From Mactromeris polynyma (Eukaryota; Mollusca; Bivalvia; Venerida; Mactridae), in the NCBI GenBank assembly GCA_032209605.1, contig JASFXZ010000090.1, positions 1-64,000 of the forward strand: a DNA stretch of 64,000 bases. Reading direction: 5' to 3'. Position 1 is the stretch's first letter, and the number at the start of each line of letters is the position of its first letter. The translations under genes were made by a program, and so were the position numbers. This document shows positions 22,306 to 35,460 of this stretch, piece by piece. Under the pieces are notes generated by a model. It was not told where the DNA came from, did no database searches, and worked only from the letters and a program-made list of their open reading frames with translations.

Positions 22306-23342
22306 TATGTACATGTATGTAATCATGTGTCTGAAGATGAGTACCTCATAGAGATATAGCATTATAGACAAGCAGATGTTGTAAAAATGCATTTCGTGAA
22401 TCGTCATATAAGTAAATTTCCAACCACTGCATGTCAAAGTTCAACATTTAACCGTTCGGCAATGTAATGTTTTTGGAGAATATAACTCGAGCAGATCTTT
22501 GACTAGCCGGGGTTAGAAATTAACTTGTATTAGAATCTAAACACTATTGTCAAACAATAACACTGGTCTAACTGTAAACTATTCTGTATTGAAAAAAAAA
22601 TATTTCAATTTACATTTATAACAAAAAAATCATGAAAAAAATTGATCTGTAACAAATCTCCGGGTGCCACCTCCATCCTGCCTACCCTGGTACTGTTCAT
22701 GCGGTGGCTGATCATCTACCAGGGGGCCGTCCTCAACTTCTGGTTCCTTCCACAGAATTGCGAGGTTGTGCAAAACAGCACAGGCAACAATCACCCTGCA
22801 CACCTTTGCTGGTTTCATGCGAATCTGAAAGAACAAACATCATTCAACAAATTTGAAGACAGAATACAAACAAATATGTTTGTAAAGAACAAAAATAATG
22901 AATAACAGCATAAAAATCTCTACTCAATTATGTTTATTCAACAGGTTACTTATCATCTTATTTGTAACGTTGTGGTGTTTGATCAAGGGAGGTTCTTTAA
23001 CACAGGTCTGTGTATCCTGCTTCTTCAAGTTGAATTGATATTGAGGAAATCCGAATGTTATATTATGCTTATGTGCAGCTGCATATATTTCCCGCAGTAT
23101 AAATAGGTTGATATAATAATGTAAAAATTCAGAAATATATTAATAGAGGAAATATTTGCATGATTTTGAGGACAGTTACTGTATTAGAGTAATTAGAGTT
23201 AGTTATAGTCACCTCTGAATGCAATACATGAAACTTTCGTTTCCACACACCAAACATTCTCTCTACTGTATTTCTTGTGGCAATTTGAGCCTTGTTGTAT
23301 CTGAAGATAATGTTACATGAAGGTTATTAGTTATATATATAC

Positions 23343-24068
23343 AGTATAACCTCTCTAGAGCAACCCCCATTGGGAAATGTAAAAATTGGTTGTTGTACAA
23401 ATGTAGCACTGGTATATTTTGGGGCAATTTATGTGGTCAAAGGGAAGTAATTAGTGTTTACTGTTTAATAAAATCTTATTTATCTCCCTTGCATTTTATC
23501 TTATTTTATATTGTTCAATTATTTCATTTACTGAAATAATTGGTTATTATTATGAAGCACACCTGAGAAGAGTTATTTGGGAGACACTTTGTCTCCCAAA
23601 CATGTAGGAATCTATTTCTTGTTTCTAAGTAATCTCTTTGAGTAATGTTATAATGTTTGATAATTGTATTTTATATGTCTATAACATAGTCTAGCCACTA
23701 AACACAATAATTATCATGCATATGTTTATAATAATAAATATATATTAGGTCATTATAATTGATACCTAAACAATATATCTTATTATTCATGTTATTAATG
23801 CTAGTGTATTATTATTTGTTTCAGTGTGGTATTTTGTTTTCTATAAAAATTCAATATACAATCAGACTATATTGAGTTGACAGATGTTCCGTATAAATGA
23901 ACTTTATATATTCAACAACTGGATTCATATAACACCTAAAAGTAATACAAAGGTTGTTGCTCTACAGAGGTAAAATGTATAGTAAATGGTTACTTTAAGA
24001 AACAAATGATAATGTCGCTAAAGAGAGTTTGTTTCTCTGTACAGGGCCGTTCTGGAGAGGTGACACAA
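23343..24068. mobile_element. Possible 0.7-kb non-autonomous element in a nuclease intron
   Basis: The left edge ATAACCTCTCTAGAGCAACC and the right edge CCGTTCTGGAGAGGT are imperfect inverted repeats (ACCTCTC-AGA core). The interior repeats GTTGCTCTACAGAGG-like phrases and has no gene. It lies between the 23213-23300 and 24195-24291 exons. No target duplication was confirmed. Confidence 0.4.
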
Positions 24069-25497
24069 TATGTATATACATTTACTTTTAATTAATACAG
24101 TGTACATTAAAACCGTTAAATTGTATAGTGTATTATTCATTGTATATAATTATAACAATCATGTATAATGAAGACTTGAAAGAATTAACAATACCTCTCT
24201 TCTCTTGCATTTGCCGGATTAAGGTAGGGAGTTAATAAAAACTGTCTACAGGGATAGCCACTATCTCCAAGTAATACACCTTTTTCTAATCCTACATCAA
24301 ACAGAAAAAGATACATATTGGTGATGAGGACAAAACATAACCTTGTATACTATCATTGAATTAGGCAATAATTAATAATGTCAATAACAATGAATGTGAG
24401 ATGCATTTTCAAGTACACAAAGTATATCAGTTCTAATTCAAACAGTTTAATTCTATCATATCGGCATATATCAAGTGCATAATTAATTTTGACTTCAAAT
24501 ATTAAAATACACTAGGAATGAATTGTAAGACTAGTACATGTTTATATATTATATATATATATACTTTAATAGTGAAACTGGCCCAGAAAATTGGATGTCT
24601 TAAATTTAACAATTATAGCTATATTTCAGGGCAATTTAGATTACTCTTATTTTCAAGGTGGGTTTTAAATAGTGATTTTACAATTAAATTAAAAATGTAA
24701 ATACCATGATGGTTGTCTTCTAGGTATCTACATAAATTTGACACTCTCAGAACATGGCTGTCATGAGCACTACCTGGCCATGCCGCATTAATGCTGGTAA
24801 ACTCTCCTGTGAATATATAAAAAATACATATTTAAGTAATGAATTCTTTGACCAAATCAAAGATCTATATTGTATGTTTGTATATATAACAAACTAAAAC
24901 ACTCATTTTAATAAAGTTATGATTCTAGACATGGGCTTTATCATGAAGATGTTTCAATATCTATATAGACTGAACATACAAGCTTGAATGCATCAATTAA
25001 TTCATTAACAATTACACTGTATACTATACATGTAGGCCTTAGTTGACAATACATAAATACTTAGATCTACTTTTGATGTAATGCAAAATAGGTATTCGTT
25101 CCCACAAGCATGCTAGTATTTTTCTTTTTCTCTGTTACGTTACAACCAATAATATCAGGGTTACAATTAATTTATTTTTTACCTATTTGGTGAATCGTGA
25201 CATTGTACCGTATAGTTTCTATTCTATTCTATTCAGTTCAGATTAATTACCCCACATGAGGCCCCATTGGCAAAGGGGAACAACTTTGAGTGAACTCTTT
25301 AAAGACAATAATAAAGTTGACAGAAGGTTACGTACCACGATGGTTGCAGGTAGCTTGCACATTTATAGAGTGATACCTTTTCCTATTCACATATGCCTTC
25401 TCTTGGTCTTTCGGCGGGGATATAATTCGTATGTGGGTGCCGTCGATACAACCTACTACACCCGGAAACCGTCTCAGTCGGTAAAATCCTTGTTGCA

Positions 25498-25505
25498 CGG
25501 TCCGT
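25498..25505. repeat. 8-bp target-site duplication, left copy
   Basis: CGGTCCGT; the same 8 bp lie at 57598-57605. The next bases on either side differ. Both copies are HARBI1-type coding sequence, and joining the flanks at this octamer restores an open nuclease frame. Confidence 0.85.
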
Positions 25506-25590
25506 AAAAGATATTGGCAGGACTAAAAATTTTGCTGGCAGGACTAAACATTTGCTACAACAACAACTACCAATTAAAATTAGGGATGTC

Positions 25591-25600
25591 ATCACGTGAC
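25591..25600 (+). promoter_or_regulatory. Candidate E-box upstream of the CARF-like start
   Basis: ATCACGTGAC (a CACGTG palindrome) lies about 40 bp before the ATG at 25635. The same ATCACGTGACTAT phrase lies about 35 bp before a second candidate start at 34051. This is suggestive of a shared element promoter only. Confidence 0.3.
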
Positions 25601-25634
25601 TATAGTTTACCAGTAGTCGGATATAGTTTATAAC

Positions 25635-28600
25635 ATGGAGGAGTTTCCCACCTTAGAATTGGCATTGGACCGTATTTCCAAATTAGAAGATGATAGTCAA
25701 AAAAGATACGTGACAGATCATACGACGAAGGGTTTTGGAAGCCATAGTAGGTTTTTTTTAAATTCTGAAAACCTGATATTGATCTTTTAGTTGGCAATTA
25801 AGCATGTTCTTTTTCAGTTTTTTACCCGGTGTCAGTTGGCAATTTAGTCTTTTATAACCATTAGAACCAGTATTTTACTAGTTCTCGATCTTTGTTCTGT
25901 ATAAGTAGATTACTATATGATGCTACATTTTATGGAATGTGATACACTAATGACCATGCCAAGTAGTGACTATGCCCAGTAGTCAGGTAGTGATTAGATT
26001 TTGACCGAGTAGTGACCACATTCTGACCCAGTATTGACCACGCTAGAAAAACTTAAGTTATTTTTTTTAATGGGTTTGGGGACCTGTACAAAATCGGAAT
26101 ATTAAGCTCAGTTGATCCATCATTTGACGTTCACTTATGTAGTCCTAGGTAAGTATCAGGCCCAGTTAAACAGTGGGCAAGGGGGGCACAAATGTCCTCT
26201 TCCTCTCCCTATAGTAGTAATGCCTTTAAATATATCTTTTTCAGAATTTGTATCAGTTTTTCCAACCCAAAAATGGTTGGTATTACTATTAGACAGAGAA
26301 GTGCATTGCTGTACATAGGCCAATTTTAAGAACCACTGAGTCTAGGAGAAAGCTGCAGTACTGTATCACAAAAACTATTACTATGATATCTGCACCTGTC
26401 CTTCAACTGTATCTCATTATATGACACTTTACATAGTTTTAATTTTTTATCCTTGGAGACACGGTGCGCCACCACCTTGCTACTTTGAGTTAAATACGTT
26501 CTAAGAAGAACCCAACTCAGTAACGGAAGAAGAAGAAGAACTTGTGATACTGACCCAGAGTGTTACACATTTTTAGAATCTAAGTAAATTTATGTTATGT
26601 AATTGTTCAGCTGAATATTTTTTATTATTTTAAGCATGTATGACATCTGGAAAATCGTTCCATATTTTATGGAACGACATGATACCATACATATCAATGG
26701 GATTAAAAGTAATGTACTGCCATTTAGGCAAGGACTACCATTGGAGAAGAAGACTGAAAAAGGTATACATTTTTAAAAACTGAAGTTCTTCCCAGTTACT
26801 TTTAAATTGGTCTAAACCATATTTATAAGGAACGTGCAACCTTTAGATACTGCTTTTCCCTTCTTACCAAAGTTCATCCGAGTAGGTTAACCTGCATATT
26901 GCAAGGCCTTATTATATGCTGTATAATATTATTATTAGTATAATGGTAGAGGTACCCAGACTTCCTGCCAATAACCATGATATATGCTGTATAGTAAAGT
27001 ATAATGGTGGAGGTACCCAAAGGTCCTGCCAATAACCATAATATATGCTGTATGGTAAATTATAATGGTGGAGGTACCCTGAGGTCCTGCCAATAACCAT
27101 AATATATGCTGTATGGTAAATTATAATGATGGAGGTACCCTGAGGTCCTGCCAATAACCATAATATGTGCTGTATGGTAAATTATAATGGTGGAGGTACC
27201 CTGAGGTCCTGCCAATAACCATAATATGTGCTGTATAGCAAAGTATAATGGTGGAGGTACCCAGAGGTCCTGCCAATAACCATGCTATATGCTGTATAGT
27301 ATAGTATAATGATGAAGGTACCCAGAGGTCCTGCCAATAACCATAATATGTGCTGTATAGTATAGTATAATGGTGGAGGTACCCTGAGGTCCTGCCAATA
27401 ACCATGATATATGCTGTATGTTACAGTATAATGGTGATGGTACCCTTAGGTCCTGCCAATAACCATGATATATGCCGTATAGTATAGTATAATGATGAAG
27501 GTACCCAGAGGTCCTGCCAATAACCATGATATGTACTGTATAGTAAAGTAGAATGGTGAAGGTACCCAGAGGTCCTGCCAATAACCATGATATGTGCTGT
27601 ATGGTAAATTATAATGGTGGAGGTACCCTGAGGTCCCGCCAATAACCATAATATGTGCTGTATAGTAAAGTATAATGGTAGAGGTACCCAAAGGTCCTGC
27701 CAATAACCATGAAATATGCTGTATAGAAAAATATAATGGTGGAGGTACCCTGAGGTCCTGCCAATAACCATAATATGTGCTGTATAGTAAAGTATAATGG
27801 TGGAGGTACCCAGAGGTCCTGCCAATAACCATAATATATGCTGTATAGTAAAGTATAATGGTGGAGGTACCCAGAGGTCCTGCCAATAACCATGATATAT
27901 GCTGTATAGTAAAGTATAATGGTGGGGGTACCCAGATGTCCTGCCAATAACCATATTATGTGCTGAATAGCATAGTATAATGGTAGAGGTACGCAGAGGT
28001 CCTGCCAATAACCATGATATATGCTGTATAGTATAATATAATGGTAGAGGTACCCAGAGGTCCTGCCAATAACCATGATATGTGCTGTATAGCAAAGTAT
28101 AATGGTGGAGGTACCCAGAGGTCCTGCCAATAACCATGATATATGCTGTATAGTATAGTATAATGATGAAGGTACCCAGAGGTCCTGCCAATAACCATAA
28201 TATGTGCTGTATAGTATAGTATAATGGTGGAGGTACCCTGAGGTCCTGCCAATAACCATGATATATGCTGTATGTTACAGTATAATGGTGATGGTACCCT
28301 TAGGTCCTGCCAATAACCATGATATATGCCGTATAGTATAGTATAATGATGAAGGTACCCAGAGGTCCTGCCAATAACCATGATATGTACTGTATAGTAA
28401 AGTAGAATGGTGGAGGTACCCAGAGGTCCTGCCAATAACCATAATATATGCTGTATAGTAAAGTATAATGGTGGAGGTACCCAGAGGTCCTGCCAATAAC
28501 CATGATATATGCTGTATAGTAAAGTATAATGGTGGGGGTACCCAGATGTCCTGCCAATAACCATATTATGTGCTGAATAGCATAGTATAATGGTAGAGGT

Positions 28601-31600
28601 ACCCAGAGGTCCTGCCAATAACCATGATATGTGCTGTATAGTATAGTTTAATGATGAAGGTACCCAGAGGTCCTGCCAATAACCATGATTTGTGCTGTAT
28701 GGTATAGTATAATGATGGAGGTACCCCGAGGTCCTGCCAATAACCGTGATATATGCTGTATAGTATAGTATAATGGTGGAGGTACCCAGAGGTCCTGCCA
28801 ATAACCATGCTATATGTTGTATAGTATGGTATAATGGTGGGGGTACCAATATGTCCTGCCAATAACCATGATATGTGCTGTATAGTGTAGTGTAATGGTG
28901 GAGTAACCCAGAGGTCCTGCCAATAACCATAATATGTGCTGTATGGTAAATTATAATGGTGAAGGTACCCTGAGGTCCTGCCAATAACCATAATATGTGC
29001 TGTATAGTAAAGTATAATGGTAGAGGTACCCAAAGGTCATGCCAATAACCATGATATGTGCTGTATTGTATAGTATAATGGTGGAGGTACCCAGAGGTCC
29101 TGCCAATAACCATGATATGTGCTGTATAGTATAGTATAATGATGAAGGTACCCAGAGGTCCTGCCAATAACCATGATTTGTGCTGTATGGTATAGTATAA
29201 TGATGGAAGTACCCCGAGGTCCTGCCAATAACCGTGATATATGCTGTATAGTATAGTATAATGGTGGGGGTACCCAGAGGTCCTGCCAATAACCATGATA
29301 TGTGCTGTATAGTAAAGTATAATGGTGGAGGTACCCTGAGGTCCTGCCAATAACCATGATATGTGCTGTATAGTATAGTATAATGATGAAGGTACCCTGA
29401 GGTCCTGCCAATAACCGTATTGAATGCTCTTTGATTCTATAACAGTTTTTCTTATTTGAAAGATTGATTTTTGTGGGGAAAATACCTTAGTGCATCCCTA
29501 ATATAAATGTTTCTTGGTGTCATAACCACACATGTTGTAGACAAAAGAAGACCATGAGTATATTATCAAGCAGGAGAGATTTATTGTTCATCCAACGAAA
29601 AAAGTTGAATGCAAGGCCAAGATTGTGGTGAAGGAAGTTCATGTTTTTCCTGATTTTATGGTAAGATGGCATCTGATATGTACAGATAGAGCATAATATA
29701 TGTAATGTTTACTACAAGACATAAAAATATCTTGTTGCCATTTTATAATTTATTAACTTAGCAAATGAACATGCAACTGTATGGAAATTACTGAAATTAG
29801 CTAATTAAGTTAGCATGTTAAGACACATCCCCGTCATTAGAAAACTGATGTCCAAGCTCAGAAACCATATGTTTACTTGTTAACAGTCGCTTCAATGGAT
29901 TGGTATTTGGAAATCTGGTGTTTCATTACCACTCTCTTGATATTGTCAATGTTCTTTATACGTTTTGTATCTAATTAAATACATACATCTTGTTTAGGTA
30001 GAAGATACTGGCAAAAAGGTGCGAGCTAAAAAGGGTCGAGATCTGAGGATGGCCATTTGTGATGGCACTGCAGTGTCTACACAAAGATTTTTTGTCTATA
30101 TGCCCAATGATTCAGATCACTGCAATCACCCAAATGATGATGTAAGTTTCTAATAATGTAATCCTTTTCTTTGGTAGATAAACATTATTTCAAGCATTAC
30201 AAATAAAATAAATATGGTACATAAGATAAAACTAAGTTTGATTAATCCTGCTTTGCCAGTTTAGTTGAAGTAGTATTTCATTTACTAACTAGTATCATGG
30301 ATGATATATTGAATGTTCCTTGCCAAATATCTGTTCAAGGAGAACACGAATGGTGTTCAATTTATACTTGAACACTAAAGACATCTTTATGTTTAAACAT
30401 AACACAATACAATTGATCCATCTTTTTAATCAACCATGTAGGGTAAATTATCTTTACAATCATTTTGTAAGGTATATGCAATATGGTAAGAACCCAAACT
30501 GATCATTTTGTTAAGAAGTATGTAATTAATGACAATAAACCAAATGAATAATTAAAGAAATACTCATGTTTCATTGTAATGCGATATAAGAGTTAATATG
30601 CATGTGTGAAAAATAAATGTTGTTTTATACTTGGGTGTATACTAAGGCTTCTTTGGAACAACTTGATAAAAGAATCATCAAAGAAATTCACAGACGTTAT
30701 GATGAAGGTGTGACAGGGACTGCCGAAATGCATCGTTGCATTATTGAATTTTCCAAAACCATTGCCCCTGAAGGCACCTCACCTGAAAGTGCCAGGTTTT
30801 ATCCTGACAAGATGATTGTAAAAAACCACATACAGTCAGCAGCAAGAAAGTCAAGGGTGGGGGATGATCCACAAACAAATGCTGACATATACGTAAGTTA
30901 CATGCTATTAAAACTAAGCCTACTCTAAGTTGTGCATTTCATTATCATTTGAACCTCTGATGCTAACGTACAAATTAAAGGAACATTGCAATTTATTACA
31001 TTTAAGAGAAATTCATAACGCAAGTACAATTTCAATGTTTTTGACCAGCATATGTATCCTCATTCTCATTCACCAGCGTATTTCTTCATCTGAAACATTG
31101 TCTTCGTTATTGTTTTCATTGTATTTATCTTGTTATTCTAGTGTATATAAAATCAGCATGGTCATTTTTAGTCCCCTACCGGTCACCGGTGGGGACTATA
31201 GGTTTACCCTCCGTCTGTCCGTCCGTCCGTCCGTCCGTCCGTCCGTCCGTCACACATTTTTTCGTCCGATTTTAAAATAACTTGGCACAATTGTTCACAA
31301 CCAAGAGATGGTGTGTCATGCGGAAAAAAATTGTCGATATCTCAAAGGTCAAGGTCACAGCAATACATGTTTTTTTACAGCAAACTTCTGCTATTGAACA
31401 CTTAAAATTAACCAAATGTTCATCATGTCAGATGAATTCAAGGAGTCTTAATAGAGAAATTGTACTGTATTACAAAATACTACAAGAATTTGTCTGTGTA
31501 ACCAAAACCAGAATGCATTTTGGTACATGAAGTAGGAAATCAACATATCAAAACATCACATTTCTACCAATTTGCCCCTTTTTACCAACATAGTAAACGA

Positions 31601-33462
31601 TTACAATTATGTTTTGTTTCTTTATAAACACTTCAGGTATTGGACAAAGTGATGGAAAATTTAACTGTAGATGCGATGTACACCATACCAGATAAGAAGT
31701 TAGTGCTTTTTAAAACTGTTTCTTGTGCATGTTTTCTGGGTTAACAATGCAGGTTGTTTCCTAGTCACTGCCATTTGATAATTATATGGAATGCTTGAAA
31801 AATGTCACTGATGACTTGAATGTGCATGGTTTGTTTGATTAATTGTTTAGGGCTGCATTTAATATAAATCAGATTGGAAATCAGTATTGGTGAATTTTTG
31901 TTTATACTAATTTATTTAAGGTCGATTGTGAAACACTTTTTGCAACTTATATTTCTCACTCTCGACACCTACTTCCTGATGGTATCCATTCCCACGAGGG
32001 TACGAAAGAGAAGCCAGCTTTCCCTTTTTATGGTGAGAGTCAAACAAGGGAGATACTGGTACCATTTATTTGTTCTTTGGTATGACACAGTCAGGTATCG
32101 AACCCAGACCTCCTGCACTCGAAGAGGACAGTGAATGTTTATAACGGAGATGTTAACTTTTGATGTTAGCATCACTGCAAATAAATATTTAGAGTATTAG
32201 TGTATCTTATCTTTAGATCTACAGTATAAGGATTAGGGTAAGTCATTTTAATTAGTGTAATTTTGGTTGTGTTTCAATATATTAAATATTTGAAACGCAC
32301 AAATGATTAAAATGTATTGTATCATAGGTATATTAAATACTATAATTTCAGATTGTAATTACCGGTATATTTTTTGTTTATTAGTAGACCTATAACAACG
32401 CCACCTACCATGATGGTGAGGAATGTGCCAAAGGACAGTCAATTGTGGAAATTGTTTCATGAACACCGACAGTAAGTAATTATGTCTCCCACATAAAAAA
32501 TTATAGTGGGGAGACAAATTGATTTTGTGTGTGTTCGTCTGTCTTCCACAAAGTTTGTTCTCCTTAACCAATTGTCAGATTTAAACAAACTTCACATGAA
32601 CAGTTGCTATCAAGCCTAATTTTTCTATCATAAACAATTTATTAGTATATCTCACTCATTTATAATAAATATAAACTGCCAAAGCATGTTGGTCACAGCT
32701 GCTTTGTTGCTAGATGATATGTTATTGCTTTGCATAATTATAATATGGTAATAAGCCTCAACCATATTTAAATTCTGTGAAGAGTTTCATACAAGGCCTT
32801 GATCAACTGCACTATATGCACTTTTACAATACAAGGGAATCAATATTCATATAACATATCTTTTGGTTTCAATTATATGTATAGTAATTTATTATCCAGG
32901 CCTGTGGCATTAGTGATTCATATACATGCATATTAAATAGTATTTACTTGAACTATTAAAACGTTTATTACAGCTAAATATCATTCATAAATATTAGAAA
33001 CAAAATCAAAATTTATTAACTTTTTTTGTCTCCCACATACAGTGTGGGAACCATATTTTTGTTGGCTTTTCTTAGAAAAGTTTGGCTGTCCAATCTCGAG
33101 GATCAAACAATTCAAACCCATAATTATTCTGAAAAGTGCTTTCTGGAATTACAGCAGTGTTTTATAGTCTCTAAGTGCTGTTGGCAGGGCATTCCAGAGC
33201 TTTGGCGCTATGGCTCTAAAACAACAATCACCATGTGAGACAAGTCTGAATGATTAGTTGTTCAATTCTAACTAAGTAAACTTGTTATCTAACAGTAATT
33301 GTTATAATTATTTTCAGGATGGCTCAAAATTACATACCAAGTGTCTTGTATAAAGAATTACTTGTGACAATTGTAATGCTGTATTCACTGGCACCATATG
33401 AACAGTGTGCAGAGGTCTGCTGTTCGACCCAAAAGGATGGTAGACTTGTGTTCGGATTCTAA
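25635..33462 (+). CDS. CARF/ALS2CR8-domain-like protein, 8 exons
   Basis: Predicted exons: 25635-25746, 26635-26762, 29541-29660, 29998-30141, 30647-30892, 31637-31698, 32388-32471, 33318-33462. All borders are GT-AG and phases agree, giving about 346 codons without a stop. Exons 2-5 carry the pattern I recall from calcium-responsive transcription factor (PF15299): YCHLGKD, then RFIVHPTKKVECKAKIVVKE (a basic, Cys-containing DNA-binding-like core), then EGVTGTAEMHR and RFYPDKMIVKNHI. In many invertebrate proteins this N-terminal part is followed by a Mutator-like transposase domain, but none is found here. Intron 2 contains the left 61-bp array. The start is upstream of everything conserved and close to the element's end. 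The last exon is the least certain. Confidence 0.6.
26938..29418 (-). repeat. Left 61-bp tandem array (about 40 copies)
   Basis: The 61-bp unit has GGAGGTACCCAGAGGTCCTG followed by CCAATAACCATGATATATGC and an AT-rich GTATAGTATAGTATAAT spacer. Because 61 is not a multiple of three, each frame cycles through the unit in 183 bp, and all three minus frames happen to lack stops. That produces repetitive open frames up to 464 codons that are not genes. Variant blocks recur: the GATGGTACCCTTAGG block at about 27430 reappears about 850 bp later (near 14 units), and CATGATTTGTGCTGTATGG near 28686 reappears at about 29170 (near 8 units). Orientation is opposite to the right array. Confidence 0.97.
31165..31530 (+). 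repeat. Interspersed repeat with CCGT microsatellite
   Basis: TAGTCCCCTACCGGTCACCGG...GGGGACTA is an inverted motif, followed by about eight CCGT units (31213-31250) and an AAGGTCAAGGTCAC phrase, a combination common in mollusc interspersed repeats. It sits in intron 5 of the CARF-like gene. Limits are approximate. Confidence 0.6.
31903..32140 (-). mobile_element. tRNA-derived SINE, family 2, copy 2
   Basis: Matches 22046-22305 over nearly its whole length, including TCACTCTCGACAC, CCCACGAGGGTA, TTCTTTGGTATGACAC and a decayed B-box region. It sits in intron 6 of the CARF-like gene, so the same SINE family has entered both the Harbinger and the 32-kb element. Confidence 0.8.
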
Positions 33463-34050
33463 CTTTTTTAAGCAGTGGATTTTTCCCCCTGGTTATTTCC
33501 CCCTTTCAATTTATTATGTATGTTTCAGGTCTAATATCTGTATATTTATAAGGGGTGTTCAATTAATATGCAGAAAATAGTATAAGTATAATTGATTTTA
33601 ATCTTATCATTATGAGTCACTGATGCCCTCTTTAACACATGACTTTGTTTGTATGCGGCAAGTATAACAAATACATATTTTTCTTACTGCACTGCATAAT
33701 GACCTCACCTTTTCTCATAAATGACGTCAATATATCTAAAAAATTACGTCATGTAATGGCGCCATTTATATTGCGGAGATTTTTTCAGGAGAAAAGATGA
33801 TGTTTTCGTGTCTATTTGCTTCATGATAAAAAGAATCTAACACTCGTTGTCAATTGATATAACCTTTTATCAAACTTGATCGTGAAATTGTTATTAATCT
33901 CGCCAAAGGCAAATTTTTCGTGTACACAACACAAACATAGGAGCCAGTCTCAAGAAAAACCTGCTATAATGACATGATGTTATTATTATGTAACAATTGT
34001 CAGGGAGGGGAATCACGTGACTATTTGTAAGGGTAGTAAAGAGTTTTGTA

Positions 34051-34129
34051 ATGGCGGAATCTGAGGTTAATATTATTTTATTATTTAAACTAGATTCAAT
34101 TTTACCTATTAATGTTGACCATTTTCGAG
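34051..34129 (+). other. Candidate first exon of a second gene in the 32-kb element
   Basis: An ATG at 34051 (GTAATGGCGG) opens 26 codons (start MAESEVNI) ending at a GT donor (CGAG/GTATCA). An ATCACGTGACTAT phrase lies just upstream, as at the start of the CARF-like gene. The CACTA element inserted 750 bp downstream would separate it from any further exons, and none was recognised after 50985. Very short, so weak. Confidence 0.2.
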
Positions 34130-34878
34130 GTATCAACAACAAGTCACGCGATTCTTCTCCTTATAGTACTATATCTTAAATCTTTATCTCTAAACTTTCT
34201 CAGGAATTAGGTAAAAATAACATGTTATTTACTTAGGTGACCAAATTCTGAAAAGTACTTGGATTAAGAAACTTTAAGGAGGAGTATATTGGTAAAAACA
34301 CTTATAGCCATTCACTAAAAATTATTATTTAGGATTTTTTTAAATAAATCATCTTTCTTGACGTGATGCTGTTTGAAAATATTTACGTCAAAGATTTAGC
34401 ACATACTGAATTTATGAAATGCTTTGTTATGTCAAAAAACTTTTTAATGACATATGCGACGTCGCGCGAATGGCTTCGAATAGTGTCTCTTTAAAAATCG
34501 ATATAACTTCTTAAAAAATCAGGATAATACATGTGACACAATTTCTTTTGCCTTTTGATTACTTATAAAAAAAATTTTTTTTAAATTATGAGAAACAAAT
34601 AGTATATACTTTTGTCAATATACTGGTAGCAGTGTTTCCTGGAGAGCGGCTCATATGTGTAAAAGTACATAGACAAGTGGCATAACTAAATGATAATTTG
34701 GAACGGAGCTTTTGCCCTTTTTTAAAATGTCCTTAAATTTCATATTCTGTTAACCTTCAAACTTTAATTACTATCATTATATTCTATCAAAATCTTACTT
34801 GGGGCATATGTTCCTTTTGTATTCAAATCATAACTAGGTGTTGAAGATTAGGTTTTTTGCAAAACTTGCCTTACAGCA

Positions 34879-35460
34879 CACTACTGGATGCACTAGCCAT
34901 TAAACATAGATTAAAAACACATGAAATACCCATGAAATAATTGAAACCCATTAATTAACCCCGTTAATTCTTGTATCAATTTATTTAACGGGTTTCACAA
35001 TATTAATGGGTTACATCTTAAAATACCATTAAAACCCCATACATGACCATGAATGATGCCATGAAAATATGGTTTGAATTGCTTAAAAAATTAATGGCCT
35101 TGAAAAAGCAATGAATTTCTGTTTCATTTAAATTTAACAGGATTATTAATGGCTTTTAAATTTAAGTTAATGCCAATTAAATTTTAGACTTAGTAAGATT
35201 TTGTTGCTGACAAAAAATAATGGCCATAACCAGTAATTTGATGCCCATTAAATCCTACATTCAGTAAAATGTGTTTCCAAAACAAAAAGTAATGGCCATT
35301 ACTTCTATGATATCCATTAAACAAAATCCTACTAAATCATTCATGGCCATCAACAGTCATTGGATGCCAATAAATGGTATTGTACATATATATATTCTGT
35401 AAAATGTATTTCCTAAACAAAAAATAATGGCCATTACTTCTAATATACTGGTATCTTTAA
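34879..35460. repeat. CACTA left subterminal repeat region
   Basis: Dense degenerate copies of CCATTAA, TTAATGGCC and CATGAAA in both orientations. No gene. The opposite end has the same composition. Confidence 0.8.

Noticed and set aside
26938..29418. CRISPR-like regular repeats
   Set aside because: Units are contiguous and homologous throughout with no unique spacers, and the DNA is eukaryotic.
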